A DNA stretch of 35,918 nt, taken from contig CANQDW010000017.1 of NCBI GenBank assembly GCA_947593975.1, positions 1 through 35,918 of the forward strand, given 5' to 3'. This DNA comes from an uncultured Lachnospiraceae bacterium (GTDB taxonomy: Bacteria; Bacillota; Clostridia; Lachnospirales; Lachnospiraceae). This document shows, piece by piece, positions 7,954 through 17,050 of this stretch. Numbering within the stretch: the first letter of the stretch is position 1; every line of letters starts with the position of its first letter. The position numbers and the translations under genes were made by a program. The notes beneath the pieces are model-generated. The model saw only the letters and a list, made by a program, of their open reading frames with translations. It was not told where the DNA came from and made no database searches.

Positions 7954-9228
7954 TTATACATTTTTTTCAATTCTAAATATCTGCGCTCCGTGCGCCGGAA
8001 TAACGGCACAAATAATATCGTTTTCAACGGAAATATCTCTATGGCTCCAAAGCTCGGTTCCCTTTGCGCAGCCTTCATACGGAATACCGCACGATATCTC
8101 TTTTTCTTCATCGGATATGTTAAATAGCGCAATATACAGATTTTGCGCATCACTGTTCATCCACACTGCATGCTCTCTGCTCTTCTCGATCATCTGCGCC
8201 CGGGATTTTAATTTAAGGAGAGACAGCACATCTTTATTGGTAATGAGTGAAACCGTATCGCCATCAAGCTTTGTAAGCTCGCATCCGAGCATCATGGGCG
8301 AACGGAATATGCTCCAAAGCGACATCATCGTAATCTGTTCATCCCTCGTAAACCTCGTATCCCTTTCATCTCCGAAGCCTTTTCCGATTTTGCCGACCGG
8401 GATCATATCACAGTCAGGATATGATCCTTCTTTCACATGGTCCTGCCACTGTTCGCACCTGTCAAACATATTAACAAGCAGCTTCCAGTCATCCCAGAAA
8501 TCATCCGTTATCCTCCACATATTGGAATACTTCTCATATATCCATGCCTTATCAAGTTTTGCCGGTCCCGGCGAAAGGCTTAAGACTATAGGGCGTCCGC
8601 ACTTTTCTATTGCCTTACTAAGCATCCTGATCTCTTCCTCTGCGGAAGGCATATCCATTCTGCATATATCATCGCATTTGACAAAATCAACTCCCCACTG
8701 CGCATATAGTTCAAACAGTGAGTCATAATAAAGCTGCGATGCTTCTTTTCCGGGTCTTACGCCATACATATCGGGATTCCAGAAACATATCGACGAAGGG
8801 TCTGCGATCTCATTGGCCCTTACATCCGTACCCTTTATCTCCATATGCATATGCGCCGCGATCCTTGGTATCCCCCTCATTATATGGATACCGAATTTCA
8901 ATCCTTTTTTATGCACATAATCTGCAAGCGGCTTAAAGCCTGCTCCTCCTTTAGCCGAAGGAAATCTGTCAATGCACGGCTGAAGCCTTGAATATTTATC
9001 GATCTCGACCATTTCAAAAGGAATATACTGGTACTCTTTTCTTCTCGTTCCTGCATTGACCGAATACCACTCTATATCAACAACTATATATTCCCATCCA
9101 TATTCCTTAAGGTTTGCCGCCATATAATCTGCATTTGCTTTTACATCAGCCTCCGTTACGGCAGTATCATAATAATCATAGCTGTTCCACCCCATAGGCG
9201 GTGTTTTTAAAAAATTTTTTTCTCTCAT
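7954..9228 (-). CDS. GH27 glycosidase, probable beta-L-arabinopyranosidase
   Basis: This 424-residue protein is a GH27 (alpha-galactosidase fold) enzyme without a signal peptide, so it acts in the cytosol. TPPMGWNSYDYY (9-20) is the GH27 N-terminal signature. The nucleophile is Asp186 in DFVKCDD, and the acid/base is most likely Asp243 in WRITDDF. In alpha-galactosidases the motif IDDCW supplies two Asp residues that hold the galactose C4 and C6 hydroxyls. Here it reads VDIEW, with Ile52 in place of the second Asp. The same kind of change is known from the Geobacillus GH27 beta-L-arabinopyranosidase, where it favours a sugar lacking the C6 group. The neighbours araD and transketolase support an arabinose role. 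An alpha-galactosidase remains the alternative. The ATG follows AAAGGAG. Confidence 0.85.
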   Translation of the reverse strand: MREKNFLKTPPMGWNSYDYYDTAVTEADVKANADYMAANLKEYGWEYIVVDIEWYSVNAGTRRKEYQYIPFEMVEIDKYSRLQPCIDRFPSAKGGAGFKPLADYVHKKGLKFGIHIMRGIPRIAAHMHMEIKGTDVRANEIADPSSICFWNPDMYGVRPGKEASQLYYDSLFELYAQWGVDFVKCDDICRMDMPSAEEEIRMLSKAIEKCGRPIVLSLSPGPAKLDKAWIYEKYSNMWRITDDFWDDWKLLVNMFDRCEQWQDHVKEGSYPDCDMIPVGKIGKGFGDERDTRFTRDEQITMMSLWSIFRSPMMLGCELTKLDGDTVSLITNKDVLSLLKLKSRAQMIEKSREHAVWMNSDAQNLYIALFNISDEEKEISCGIPYEGCAKGTELWSHRDISVENDIICAVIPAHGAQIFRIEKNV

Positions 9229-9245
9229 AATTCTCCTTTAGCAAC

Positions 9246-9277
9246 ATAACGGAGCCACACAAATGCGACTCCGTTAT
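9246..9277 (-). other. Intercistronic hairpin between the transketolase and GH27 genes
   Basis: ATAACGGAG (9246-9254) pairs with CTCCGTTAT (9269-9277), a perfect 9-bp stem with a 14-base loop in the 71-base gap. There is no T-run on either side, so it is more likely an RNA-processing or stability element, or a translational control, than a terminator. Confidence 0.45.
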
Positions 9278-9299
9278 AATTATGGTATATGAATTTTAA

Positions 9300-10241
9300 T
9301 TAAGAAAGGAATGCCTTTACCTTTTCATAAATGCTGTCTGCATCAAGTCCGTACTTTTTGATAAGTTCTTTTGCCGGGCCTGATTCGCCAAATGTATCAT
9401 TTACACCGATCTTAAGTACTTTTGTAGGAAGTTTTTCAGAAAGGACGTCGCATACTGCGCTTCCAAGTCCGCCTATTACGGAATGTTCCTCAATAGTTAC
9501 GACTTTTCCTGTTTCCTTTGCAGAAGCAATAACAAGTTCCTCATCAAGCGGTTTGATCGTATGGATATTTACTACTTTTGCATCTATTCCGTCTTTGGCA
9601 AGTTTTTCTGCTGCCGAAAGTGTCTCCGCAACTTCAAGTCCCGAAGCAATAAGGGCAACCTCCTTTCCTTCACGAAGGACAATACCTTTGCCTATCTCAA
9701 ACGAATAATCGTCATTATCGTTAATTACAGGTACCGCAAGCCTTCCGAACCTGAGATAACAAGGTCCTTCCATCTCGATTGCAGCCTTTACCGCCGCTTT
9801 CGCTTCAACATCATCTGACGGTACTATAACAGTCATTCCCGGAATAGTCCTCATGAGGGCAACGTCCTCACAGCACTGGTGCGACGCGCCGTCTTCACCT
9901 ACCGAGATGCCTGCATGAGTAGCGCCGATCTTGACATTAAGATGCGGATATCCTATTGAATTACGAACCTGCTCAAAAGCGCGTCCTGCCGCAAACATTG
10001 CAAAAGAACTCATAAAAGGTATCTTGCCCGTAGTAGCAAGTCCTGCTGCAATACCTGCCATATTGCACTCTGCTATACCGCAGTCTATATGTCTTTCAGG
10101 AAACGCCTTTTTAAATATACCTGTCTGCGTAGCGCCCGCAAGGTCAGCGTCAAGTACTACAAGATTTTCATATTCTGCACCATACTCTGCAAGAGCATTA
10201 CCATAACTCTGTCTGGTTGCGATCATTTTTACTTCTGACAC
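9300..10241 (-). CDS. Transketolase, C-terminal subunit
   Basis: This 313-residue protein is the pyrimidine-binding plus C-terminal half of a split transketolase. The catalytic Glu that activates the thiamine cofactor is Glu58 in DCGIAECNMAG. The C-terminal domain begins near residue 190. With its partner it transfers two-carbon units between ketose and aldose phosphates in the non-oxidative pentose phosphate pathway. The best start is GTG at 10241, because AGGTGA lies just upstream and the in-frame ATG at 10226 has no site. The start overlaps the end of the N-terminal subunit gene by 13 bases, which implies coupled translation of a 1:1 complex. Confidence 0.95.
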   Translation of the reverse strand: MSEVKMIATRQSYGNALAEYGAEYENLVVLDADLAGATQTGIFKKAFPERHIDCGIAECNMAGIAAGLATTGKIPFMSSFAMFAAGRAFEQVRNSIGYPHLNVKIGATHAGISVGEDGASHQCCEDVALMRTIPGMTVIVPSDDVEAKAAVKAAIEMEGPCYLRFGRLAVPVINDNDDYSFEIGKGIVLREGKEVALIASGLEVAETLSAAEKLAKDGIDAKVVNIHTIKPLDEELVIASAKETGKVVTIEEHSVIGGLGSAVCDVLSEKLPTKVLKIGVNDTFGESGPAKELIKKYGLDADSIYEKVKAFLS

Positions 10242-11065
10242 AGCTCTTCACCTGCTTTCTCTAAATCTTTCATTGCTATAGCATATTCTTCATCATTAGG
10301 AGCCTTTCCATGCCATCCCGCATTATTCTCCATATATGATACGCCTTTGCCTTTAACCGTCTTTGCAATAATTGCCGTAGGTTTGCCCTTGGTCTGCCTT
10401 GCCTGTGTAAATGCAGCCTCGATCTGTTCAAAATCATGACCTGAAATATTGATCACATTGAAATTAAATGCCTCAAACTTCTTGTCTATCGGATATGGTG
10501 AACATACGTCAGCAATATTGCCGTCAATCTGGAGTCCGTTATTATCAACTATTACCACAAGATTGTCAAGCTGTCTGTGTCCTGCAAACATCGCAGCCTC
10601 CCAGACCTGTCCTTCCTGGATCTCCCCGTCTCCCAAAAGGGTATATACCCTGTAGGATTCATTTGAAAGTTTTGCCGAAAGAGCCATTCCTACTGCTGCG
10701 GATATTCCCTGTCCGAGTGAACCGCTCGACATATCGACTCCCGGAATCTCGTTCATATTGGGATGTCCCTGAAGGTAAGAACCTGTATGACGAAGCGTTG
10801 TAAGATCCTCAACCGGGAAAAATCCCCTGTTCGCAAGCGTTGAATAATATCCCGGCGCCGTATGTCCCTTCGACAATACAAACCTGTCCCTGTCCGGTTT
10901 TCTTGGATCCTTCGGGTCAATATTCATTTCCTTAAAGTACAGATATGTGTATATATCTGCTGCCGATAAGGAACCGCCCGGATGTCCTGATTTTGCACTG
11001 TGAACTGCCGTTACAATGCCTTTACGGACTTCATTTGCAGTTTTTTTCAATTCTAAATTATCCAT
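10229..11065 (-). CDS. Transketolase, N-terminal subunit
   Basis: This 278-residue protein is the diphosphate-binding half of a split transketolase. It has the thiamine diphosphate motif GDGEIQEG (145-152) closing at DNN (174-176). His28 in SGHPGG and His68 in SKGHTAPG match catalytic-site histidines. Split transketolases are common in Clostridia. Its place between araD and the C-terminal subunit fits onward metabolism of D-xylulose 5-phosphate, the product of AraD. An AAAGGTG site lies before the ATG and the gap from araD is 45 bases. A second, housekeeping transketolase elsewhere cannot be excluded. Confidence 0.95.
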   Translation of the reverse strand: MDNLELKKTANEVRKGIVTAVHSAKSGHPGGSLSAADIYTYLYFKEMNIDPKDPRKPDRDRFVLSKGHTAPGYYSTLANRGFFPVEDLTTLRHTGSYLQGHPNMNEIPGVDMSSGSLGQGISAAVGMALSAKLSNESYRVYTLLGDGEIQEGQVWEAAMFAGHRQLDNLVVIVDNNGLQIDGNIADVCSPYPIDKKFEAFNFNVINISGHDFEQIEAAFTQARQTKGKPTAIIAKTVKGKGVSYMENNAGWHGKAPNDEEYAIAMKDLEKAGEELCQK

Positions 11066-11110
11066 TTTATTTCACCTTTCCTAAATATATTTCACATAAA
11101 CAGACAGCTT

Positions 11111-11809
11111 TTAGTGCTCCCCTGACTGTCCATAATATGCATTCGGTCCATGCTTCCTGTAATAATGCTTATCAAGCATATACTGCGGCGCGGACGGCGT
11201 ATCCGGATTGATCGTATAAGTGATGCGCGCCATCTCTGCAACTTTCTCCATAACTACCGCATTATATACCGCATCTTCGGGAGACTTGCCCCATGAAAAC
11301 GGTCCGTGGTTCTTAACAACCACGCCCGGGATAGCCATAGGATCTTTTCCTTCAAATGTCTCGACTATAACATTTCCCGTATTGATCTCATAAGCTTCTT
11401 TAACTTCCTCGGCCGTAAGGCTTCTCGTACAAGGGATATCACCAAAGAAATAATCCGCATGTGTTGTGCCGAGCGCAGGGATCGGCTTTCCTGCCTGCGC
11501 AAACGCTACGGCATTCACCGAATGAGTATGTACGACCCCTCCTATCTGAGGATAAGCCTTGTACAGGACAATATGCGTCGGCGTGTCTGAAGACGGTCTT
11601 AACTTGCCTTCGACAACGTTTCCGTTAAGGTCCACAACAACCATATCCTCAGGCTGCATCGAACCGTAATCAACACCGCTTGGTTTAATTACCACAAGAC
11701 CTTTGTCGCTGTCTATGCCGCTTACGTTTCCCCAGGTGTATATAACCATTCCTTTTTCCCAAAGCTCCATATTGGCCTTATAAACCTTTTCTTTCAATTC
11801 TGATAACAT
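11111..11809 (-). CDS. araD: L-ribulose-5-phosphate 4-epimerase
   Basis: This 232-residue enzyme belongs to the class II aldolase/epimerase family and converts L-ribulose 5-phosphate to D-xylulose 5-phosphate. The zinc ligands are His94 and His96 (VVHTHS) and His168 (KNHGPF). GNVSG (27-31), KPSGV and the SSDTPTH segment form the phosphate and substrate sites, and TTHADYF carries the conserved catalytic acid. Length and C-terminal tyrosines ([14 protein letters not shown]) match AraD rather than fuculose aldolase. It is the first gene of a leftward operon with a clear promoter upstream. araA and araB are not in the window. Confidence 0.93.
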   Translation of the reverse strand: MLSELKEKVYKANMELWEKGMVIYTWGNVSGIDSDKGLVVIKPSGVDYGSMQPEDMVVVDLNGNVVEGKLRPSSDTPTHIVLYKAYPQIGGVVHTHSVNAVAFAQAGKPIPALGTTHADYFFGDIPCTRSLTAEEVKEAYEINTGNVIVETFEGKDPMAIPGVVVKNHGPFSWGKSPEDAVYNAVVMEKVAEMARITYTINPDTPSAPQYMLDKHYYRKHGPNAYYGQSGEH

Positions 11810-11868
11810 AATCCCTAAACATCCCTTTCTAAAATATATTTAAAAACATATAATTTCCAATCAAATAC

Positions 11869-11897
11869 AGTATAACAAGTATATGGTACTTTAACAA
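11869..11897 (-). promoter_or_regulatory. Promoter of the araD operon with an inverted repeat in its spacer
   Basis: On the minus strand TTGTTA (11892-11897), a 17-base spacer and TATACT (11869-11874) form a good sigma-A promoter about 60 bases before the araD ATG. The spacer holds AAGTA-N5-TACTT (11877-11891), and TAACAAGTAT occurs twice 19 bases apart (11873 and 11892). An operator placed here would let a repressor block polymerase; the likely ligand is an arabinose-related sugar (inference). Confidence 0.6.
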
Positions 11898-11918
11898 GTA
11901 TTTTTTGCATTAAAATGC

Positions 11919-13313
11919 TTATGCCGGAAGTATAGTTTTGGCAAGAAGCAGCATCAGAAAAATCGGTGCAAGATATTTTATCATAACGATATACAGTCCT
12001 TTTCTCCCGAATCTGTGCCCGTTCTTTTCAACCTCGTCTATTATGGTTTTAGGCTTAACTACCCAGCCTATCAGTATGCACGTTCCAAGCGCGACTATAG
12101 GCATCAGGCAGTTATTGCTCACATAATCCATGATATCAAGGATCTGCGCTTTCGTCCCGTTCGGAAGCGTAAATTCAAAATACCATTTATTATATCCGAG
12201 GCATACTATTATTCCTCCCGCAAGCGCAATAAGCATTTCTGTTATGCAGGCTGCCTTTCTTGAAAGCCCGAACTTGTCCATAAAGCTTGAAACAACCGCT
12301 TCCATTATCGATACCGCGCTTGTAAACGCCGCAAACAAAACCATGGCAAAGAATATGCAGCCTATTACCGTTCCCGCCGCGCCCATCGCGTTAAATATCT
12401 TCGGAAGCGATACAAACATAAGTCCCGGTCCCTGCGACATCCCCTCGGTTCCCATAAATACATAGACCGCGGGAACGATCATTGCGCCCGCAAACAACGC
12501 TGCCGCCGTATCAAATATCTCTATCCGGTTAATCGACTTCCCTATATTGTCGCCGTCTTTAACATACGAACCATATGCAACCATAATGCCCATTGCGACG
12601 CTCAGGCTGAAAAACAGCTGCCCCAGGGCATCAATAAATACATTTACGAATTTTTCAAGCGTCATGCCGGTAAGATCGGGTATAAGATATACCTTAAACC
12701 CTTCTAAGCCTTTCCTTGTGATCCCTTCCGCATCGGTATGGCTGATCGTTAATGAGAATAACGAAATACCGATTATCATTAAAAATAATATCGGCATCAT
12801 GACCTTTGAAAAAGACTCTATCCCCTTATTTACCCCTCTAAATACGATAAACGCAGATATCATAAGGAATACGGCCATAAATATTATCGGCTCTGCTTCC
12901 TTGGTGATATAACCCGAAAAATAATCGTCCGCAGCCGCCTGTACTCCGTTTCCGCTTATGAACACGGTGAAATATTTTACTACCCAGCCGCCTATTACGC
13001 AGTAATAAGGCATGATGATCGCAGGGATAACGCATGAAATGATCCCCAGAAATCCCCAGCCCTTCTTTAATTTGGAATATGCCGTAAGCGGACTCTGCCT
13101 TGTCTTTCTTCCTATTGTAATCTCTGTTGCAAGAAGCGCAAACCCGAATGTAAGCGCCAGAATTATATAGACTGCCAGAAATATTCCTCCGCCGTCTTTG
13201 GCGGCAAGATACGGAAATCTCCATATATTTCCAAGTCCGACAGCGCTGCCTGCCGCCGCCATCACGAAACCTATGGAACCCTTAAATGAATTCCTTTTTC
13301 CATGTTCCTCCAT
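11919..13313 (-). CDS. Neurotransmitter:sodium symporter (NSS) family transporter
   Basis: This 464-residue membrane protein has the NSS signature GSAVGLGNIWRFPYLAA, the unwound TM1 that binds Na+ and substrate in LeuT and MhsT. ITIGRKTRQSPLTAY and the PYYCVIGGW segment are also typical. About 11-12 helices are expected, in line with bacterial members. Such proteins import amino acids or related amines with Na+; the exact substrate cannot be assigned. A GGGGGAAAG site precedes the ATG. The upstream 149-base gap is shared with a divergent hybrid kinase gene. Whether the two are functionally linked is unknown. Confidence 0.92.
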   Translation of the reverse strand: MEEHGKRNSFKGSIGFVMAAAGSAVGLGNIWRFPYLAAKDGGGIFLAVYIILALTFGFALLATEITIGRKTRQSPLTAYSKLKKGWGFLGIISCVIPAIIMPYYCVIGGWVVKYFTVFISGNGVQAAADDYFSGYITKEAEPIIFMAVFLMISAFIVFRGVNKGIESFSKVMMPILFLMIIGISLFSLTISHTDAEGITRKGLEGFKVYLIPDLTGMTLEKFVNVFIDALGQLFFSLSVAMGIMVAYGSYVKDGDNIGKSINRIEIFDTAAALFAGAMIVPAVYVFMGTEGMSQGPGLMFVSLPKIFNAMGAAGTVIGCIFFAMVLFAAFTSAVSIMEAVVSSFMDKFGLSRKAACITEMLIALAGGIIVCLGYNKWYFEFTLPNGTKAQILDIMDYVSNNCLMPIVALGTCILIGWVVKPKTIIDEVEKNGHRFGRKGLYIVMIKYLAPIFLMLLLAKTILPA

Positions 13314-13399
13314 TTGTCACTTTCCCCCTATTTTATTAATATAAAATATACTATATATACATAATAAATTCAAGTGTATAAAGAATATAAAGACAAATA

Positions 13400-13428
13400 T
13401 ATACAATATTAATTTTTTCTGATATACT
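13400..13428 (+). promoter_or_regulatory. Candidate promoter of the hybrid kinase gene
   Basis: TATACA (13400-13405), a 17-base spacer and TATACT (13423-13428) lie 34 bases before the ATG. The -35 matches only four of six consensus positions. The surrounding intergenic DNA is very AT-rich, and no operator is obvious. Confidence 0.4.
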
Positions 13429-13462
13429 GTTTATATATTTTTTTTATGGGGAGCGTTGTAAT

Positions 13463-16324
13463 ATGATAAAGCAGCACAAACTTAACTTTCATCCGGTAAG
13501 GCTCATAATAATGATAATAACCGTAACGATAATTACAATATTTACTATATGGAACAATGTGCGCATCAGCAATAATCTTGCAAATTCGGCAAAGCTGATA
13601 TCCTATAAAAGTATCGGAAAGCTTACCTCCACTATAGCAAACAATATGTCCGCCGGAATAAGGAACCATGAAAATAACATCTCGGCGGTCACAAATATCC
13701 TTTCGCACGTAAAAACCGATGAAAGCCGTATTGATTATATAAATGATTTTTCAATCACATCCCCCGATATAACCTACGGTATAGCCGATATGTCCGGCAA
13801 TATGCATATAACCGGGAGCAGCACCGCAATAGACGTAAAAAACGAAAACTTTTTTACGCAGTGCGCATACCAAGGCAAGTCAGTCACTACTACTACCGGG
13901 ATCTTATCGCGGGATAACGAGCCAAAGATAGTGATATCAAAACCGCTTACCTTATTCGGAAGCAATAAGATATCCGCTGTCGTATGCGGCTTCATAAGTC
14001 CTGAGTCGGTAATCAATTCATACGAGTTTGACACAAGCATCATACAGGTCCTTCTTATTGATAAGCAGAACAACGTACTCGCATGTACCAATTACAGCAA
14101 TGAGTACAAAAATCTGACTTCATTACAAGACCTTATCACCAACCACGACCTTTACGGACAGCTTACCCCCGTAGACAAATCCTCTCCCGACAACGTATAT
14201 TCTTATACAGAACATAATATAATACGTTATATTTACCATACCTATAACGTCTTTTCCGACTGGTCGCTGTACACGTCGGTTGTCATAAACCCCGTATACA
14301 AAGATACGCGTTACGACGGCGCATTCCTTACATTTTTTAATATACTGTTTATCCTGGTAGTCATGATATCGATACTTATATATGTCGTCCCTATATCGAG
14401 AGAGGCAAGAAGCCAGAGAGTTGCCGAAAGCGAATCAATGATGCTTGCCAAGCTCAGCCATGAACTTAAAACCCCTCTTAATACAATAATGGGCGTAAGC
14501 GAGATACTTTCCAAATCCGATCTTAAAAACGGACAGCTCAGAGAAGTATCTTATATATCGGAAGCCGGGAACAATATGCTTGCAATGATCAACGATATCC
14601 TGGATATGAGCAAGATCGAAGCGGGCAAGTTCAAACTTGTTGAAGAAGAATATGAATTTGAATCTATTATTTACGACCTTACTACGATTGCTTCGGTAAG
14701 GCTTCACAACAAACCCGTCGAATTTATCACATATGTTTCGCCGCAGGTTCCGCGCTATATGATAGGCGATCTGTTAAGAGTGCGCCAGCTTCTCAGCAAT
14801 ATCGTGACCAACGCGGTAAAATATACCCACAAAGGCTATATCCTGATAACTATAGACTGCGAACCGATAAACCAGGCGTCGTTAAACCTTATAGTATCGG
14901 TAAAAGATACCGGCATCGGAATCTCAAAAGACAATATCGACCACCTGTTTGACAGCTATTCCCGCTTTGATTCCAAAAAGAACAGCAAAGTAGAAGGAAC
15001 CGGACTTGGAATGACTATCGTAAAGCAGTTTGTGGACCTTATGCACGGAAACATAACCGTCAGCTCCGAATACGGCAAGGGTTCTGAATTTACGGTAAAA
15101 ATAATGCAGAGAATGGCAAAGACCGAGCCGCTCATCCCTAAGTACGAGCCTGAAAAACCATATAAGAACATACTCATCCTGGAACATTCGCCCATACTTA
15201 AAAAATATTATTCCAGGTGTTTGGACCAGGCGCATGTCAGGTATACGATAGCTTCTGACAATTATGAATTCAGCAGCAAGCTTTCCGAAGGAACTTACGA
15301 CTTTATATTGGCAGACCACGCGACCACTTCAATGCTTTCCGAGGAAGGAAACGTTCCTGAAAATACTAAGGTTATAACGCTCGTTTACAACCATACCGAA
15401 TTGATAGATGAAGAACAGACTATATTCGTGCCTTTATTCTCACTGCATATATACTCATATTTATGCAAAAACAAAAAACGTTACGGTAAAAACTACAATA
15501 TAGGAAAAGCTTTCTTTATACACACCATGCCTGACAAACGCGTCCTTATCGTAGATGATAACGACATGAACCTTCAGGTAGCCGCCGCTGTCATGAAGCC
15601 TTATAAAATGCATGTCGACTGCGCCGAGTCCGGCGAAAAAGCGCTTGAAATGATACAGGCGGCAGACTATGACCTTGTATTCATGGATCATATGATGCCG
15701 GGCATGGACGGCGAGGAAACGCTCCGCGCCATAAGGAAACTTAAAGACCACAAGTACAAAACCCTTCCGGTCATAGTCCTTACCGCCAACGCGTCCCGCG
15801 GCGCAAAAGAGGTATTTATCAAAATGGGATTCCAGGATTTCATACCTAAGCCTCTTGAAATGCGCTCGCTTAACAGCAAACTCCTAAAATGGCTCAAACC
15901 TTCCAAGGACTCTCCTATAGTAGAGTACAGGGTAACGGATGAAGACGGCGACGACGAGTGTAATAATGTAAAACTGCCGGAAGACTGCAGTGAGATAGAT
16001 TTTAACGAAGGGCTTAACCGCATAGGTTCGATGCCTATATATATAAAGACTCTCAAAAACTTTTACACTACGATAGGTCAGAAACAGGAAACAATAAAAA
16101 ATGCCTTCCCTGACGACATGAAGACATTTGTAATCGAAGTGCACGGTCTTAAAGGCGTTGCAGCTATCGTATCGGCAAATAAACTTGCAAAGCTTTCCCT
16201 TAAACTTGAAACCATGGGCAAAGAAAACGATGTTGCCGGCATAACGCCTCTTTTAGACGGTTATTTTGAGTATCTAAATAAAGTTAAACAATGCACCAAA
16301 GAACTTATCGATAAGTACTCTTAA
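13463..16324 (+). CDS. Hybrid sensor histidine kinase with Cache-like sensor, two receivers and HPt
   Basis: This 953-residue membrane kinase has TM1 (about 14-30), an extracellular Cache/PAS-like sensor (about 45-280) and TM2 (about 286-309). Its HisKA domain has His333 (LSHELKTPLN). The ATPase domain has N450, DTGIGIS (482-488) and GTGLGM (512-517). The first receiver-like domain (about 568-680) is degenerate: the acidic pair is Glu-His and the Lys is lost. The second receiver is intact (VDDN near 698, Asp742 in VFMDHMMPGMDG, KPL near 796). A C-terminal HPt domain carries His894 (EVHGLKG). All phosphorelay steps sit in one protein, so the final response regulator must be elsewhere. The ligand is unknown. 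A GGGGAG site precedes the ATG. Confidence 0.93.
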   Translation: MIKQHKLNFHPVRLIIMIITVTIITIFTIWNNVRISNNLANSAKLISYKSIGKLTSTIANNMSAGIRNHENNISAVTNILSHVKTDESRIDYINDFSITSPDITYGIADMSGNMHITGSSTAIDVKNENFFTQCAYQGKSVTTTTGILSRDNEPKIVISKPLTLFGSNKISAVVCGFISPESVINSYEFDTSIIQVLLIDKQNNVLACTNYSNEYKNLTSLQDLITNHDLYGQLTPVDKSSPDNVYSYTEHNIIRYIYHTYNVFSDWSLYTSVVINPVYKDTRYDGAFLTFFNILFILVVMISILIYVVPISREARSQRVAESESMMLAKLSHELKTPLNTIMGVSEILSKSDLKNGQLREVSYISEAGNNMLAMINDILDMSKIEAGKFKLVEEEYEFESIIYDLTTIASVRLHNKPVEFITYVSPQVPRYMIGDLLRVRQLLSNIVTNAVKYTHKGYILITIDCEPINQASLNLIVSVKDTGIGISKDNIDHLFDSYSRFDSKKNSKVEGTGLGMTIVKQFVDLMHGNITVSSEYGKGSEFTVKIMQRMAKTEPLIPKYEPEKPYKNILILEHSPILKKYYSRCLDQAHVRYTIASDNYEFSSKLSEGTYDFILADHATTSMLSEEGNVPENTKVITLVYNHTELIDEEQTIFVPLFSLHIYSYLCKNKKRYGKNYNIGKAFFIHTMPDKRVLIVDDNDMNLQVAAAVMKPYKMHVDCAESGEKALEMIQAADYDLVFMDHMMPGMDGEETLRAIRKLKDHKYKTLPVIVLTANASRGAKEVFIKMGFQDFIPKPLEMRSLNSKLLKWLKPSKDSPIVEYRVTDEDGDDECNNVKLPEDCSEIDFNEGLNRIGSMPIYIKTLKNFYTTIGQKQETIKNAFPDDMKTFVIEVHGLKGVAAIVSANKLAKLSLKLETMGKENDVAGITPLLDGYFEYLNKVKQCTKELIDKYS

Positions 16325-16330
16325 AATAAT

Positions 16331-16360
16331 GCGGCAATTTCAGGATCAGTTCCTGACCGC
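16331..16360. other. Hairpin between convergent genes
   Basis: TCAGGA (16340-16345) pairs with TCCTGA (16351-16356) around a 5-base loop, flanked by GCGG and CCGC (16331-16334, 16357-16360). It overlaps the last codons of the membrane protein gene and lies just past the kinase stop. There is no T-run, so termination is only a possibility. Confidence 0.3.
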
Positions 16361-16978
16361 CAGATAGTGCCTGCAGCGAAACATCCTGTTGAGGCAGAAT
16401 ATCATAAATCCAAGCTGTACTGCCGCATACGTTATTATGATCCACCGCGCCAGTCCGACAAGCACGATGAAATATAAAAACGCCCGGCACAGCGCTGAGC
16501 CTACCCATCCGAATTTCATAAGCACGGTATCTCTTTCATTCGGAAGGTCGCTTGTCGTATCCGCAATAGTATATATGAGCCTGCGCTCCATATACAGTTC
16601 GGCAAGAAGCTGTATAAACGACGCCGCCAGCGCGTATACTATAAGGTTCTTTCCGGTATACAAAAACGGGCTTACATCAACAAATATATATAATGCCGCA
16701 GTGATCGCAAGCGGTATATATACCCGTATGAATTTCTTATTATATTTTATAAGCATGCCCGCTCCGACCGCCATAAGCGCATAACCCAGTATATCCGGCA
16801 GTATGTCAAGGCGCAGAGCATCTCCCAGCATATTGTTCGCAACATATTTCTGTATAACTTCTCCCAGCCCCAGATCGTCGTATATGATCTCATATTCCGG
16901 ATAAGCGCAGAGCACCACTGCATTTATATCTATGGTGCTTATAAGCAAACCTGCCATTATAATGATGATTCCTGCCAT
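16346..16978 (-). CDS. Multi-pass membrane protein of unknown function
   Basis: I do not recognise a family. The best start is the ATG at 16978, which follows AAGGGAG; the longer open frame to 17083 lacks a site and runs into the next promoter region. The 210-residue product begins MAGIIIIMAGLLIS and has about six hydrophobic segments. A hydrophilic stretch between the first two (EYEIIYDDLGLGEV) probably lies outside the membrane. A basic tail (NRMFRCRHYLAVRN) suggests a cytosolic C-terminus. It is convergent with the hybrid kinase gene and divergent from an amidase gene. No function can be proposed. Confidence 0.7.
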   Translation of the reverse strand: MAGIIIIMAGLLISTIDINAVVLCAYPEYEIIYDDLGLGEVIQKYVANNMLGDALRLDILPDILGYALMAVGAGMLIKYNKKFIRVYIPLAITAALYIFVDVSPFLYTGKNLIVYALAASFIQLLAELYMERRLIYTIADTTSDLPNERDTVLMKFGWVGSALCRAFLYFIVLVGLARWIIITYAAVQLGFMIFCLNRMFRCRHYLAVRN

Positions 16979-17050
16979 ATTAACTTCTCCCTTCGTACCA
17001 TTTTTTATTATTATGCATATATTATAACAAATAAATTTGTGGTGACAATA

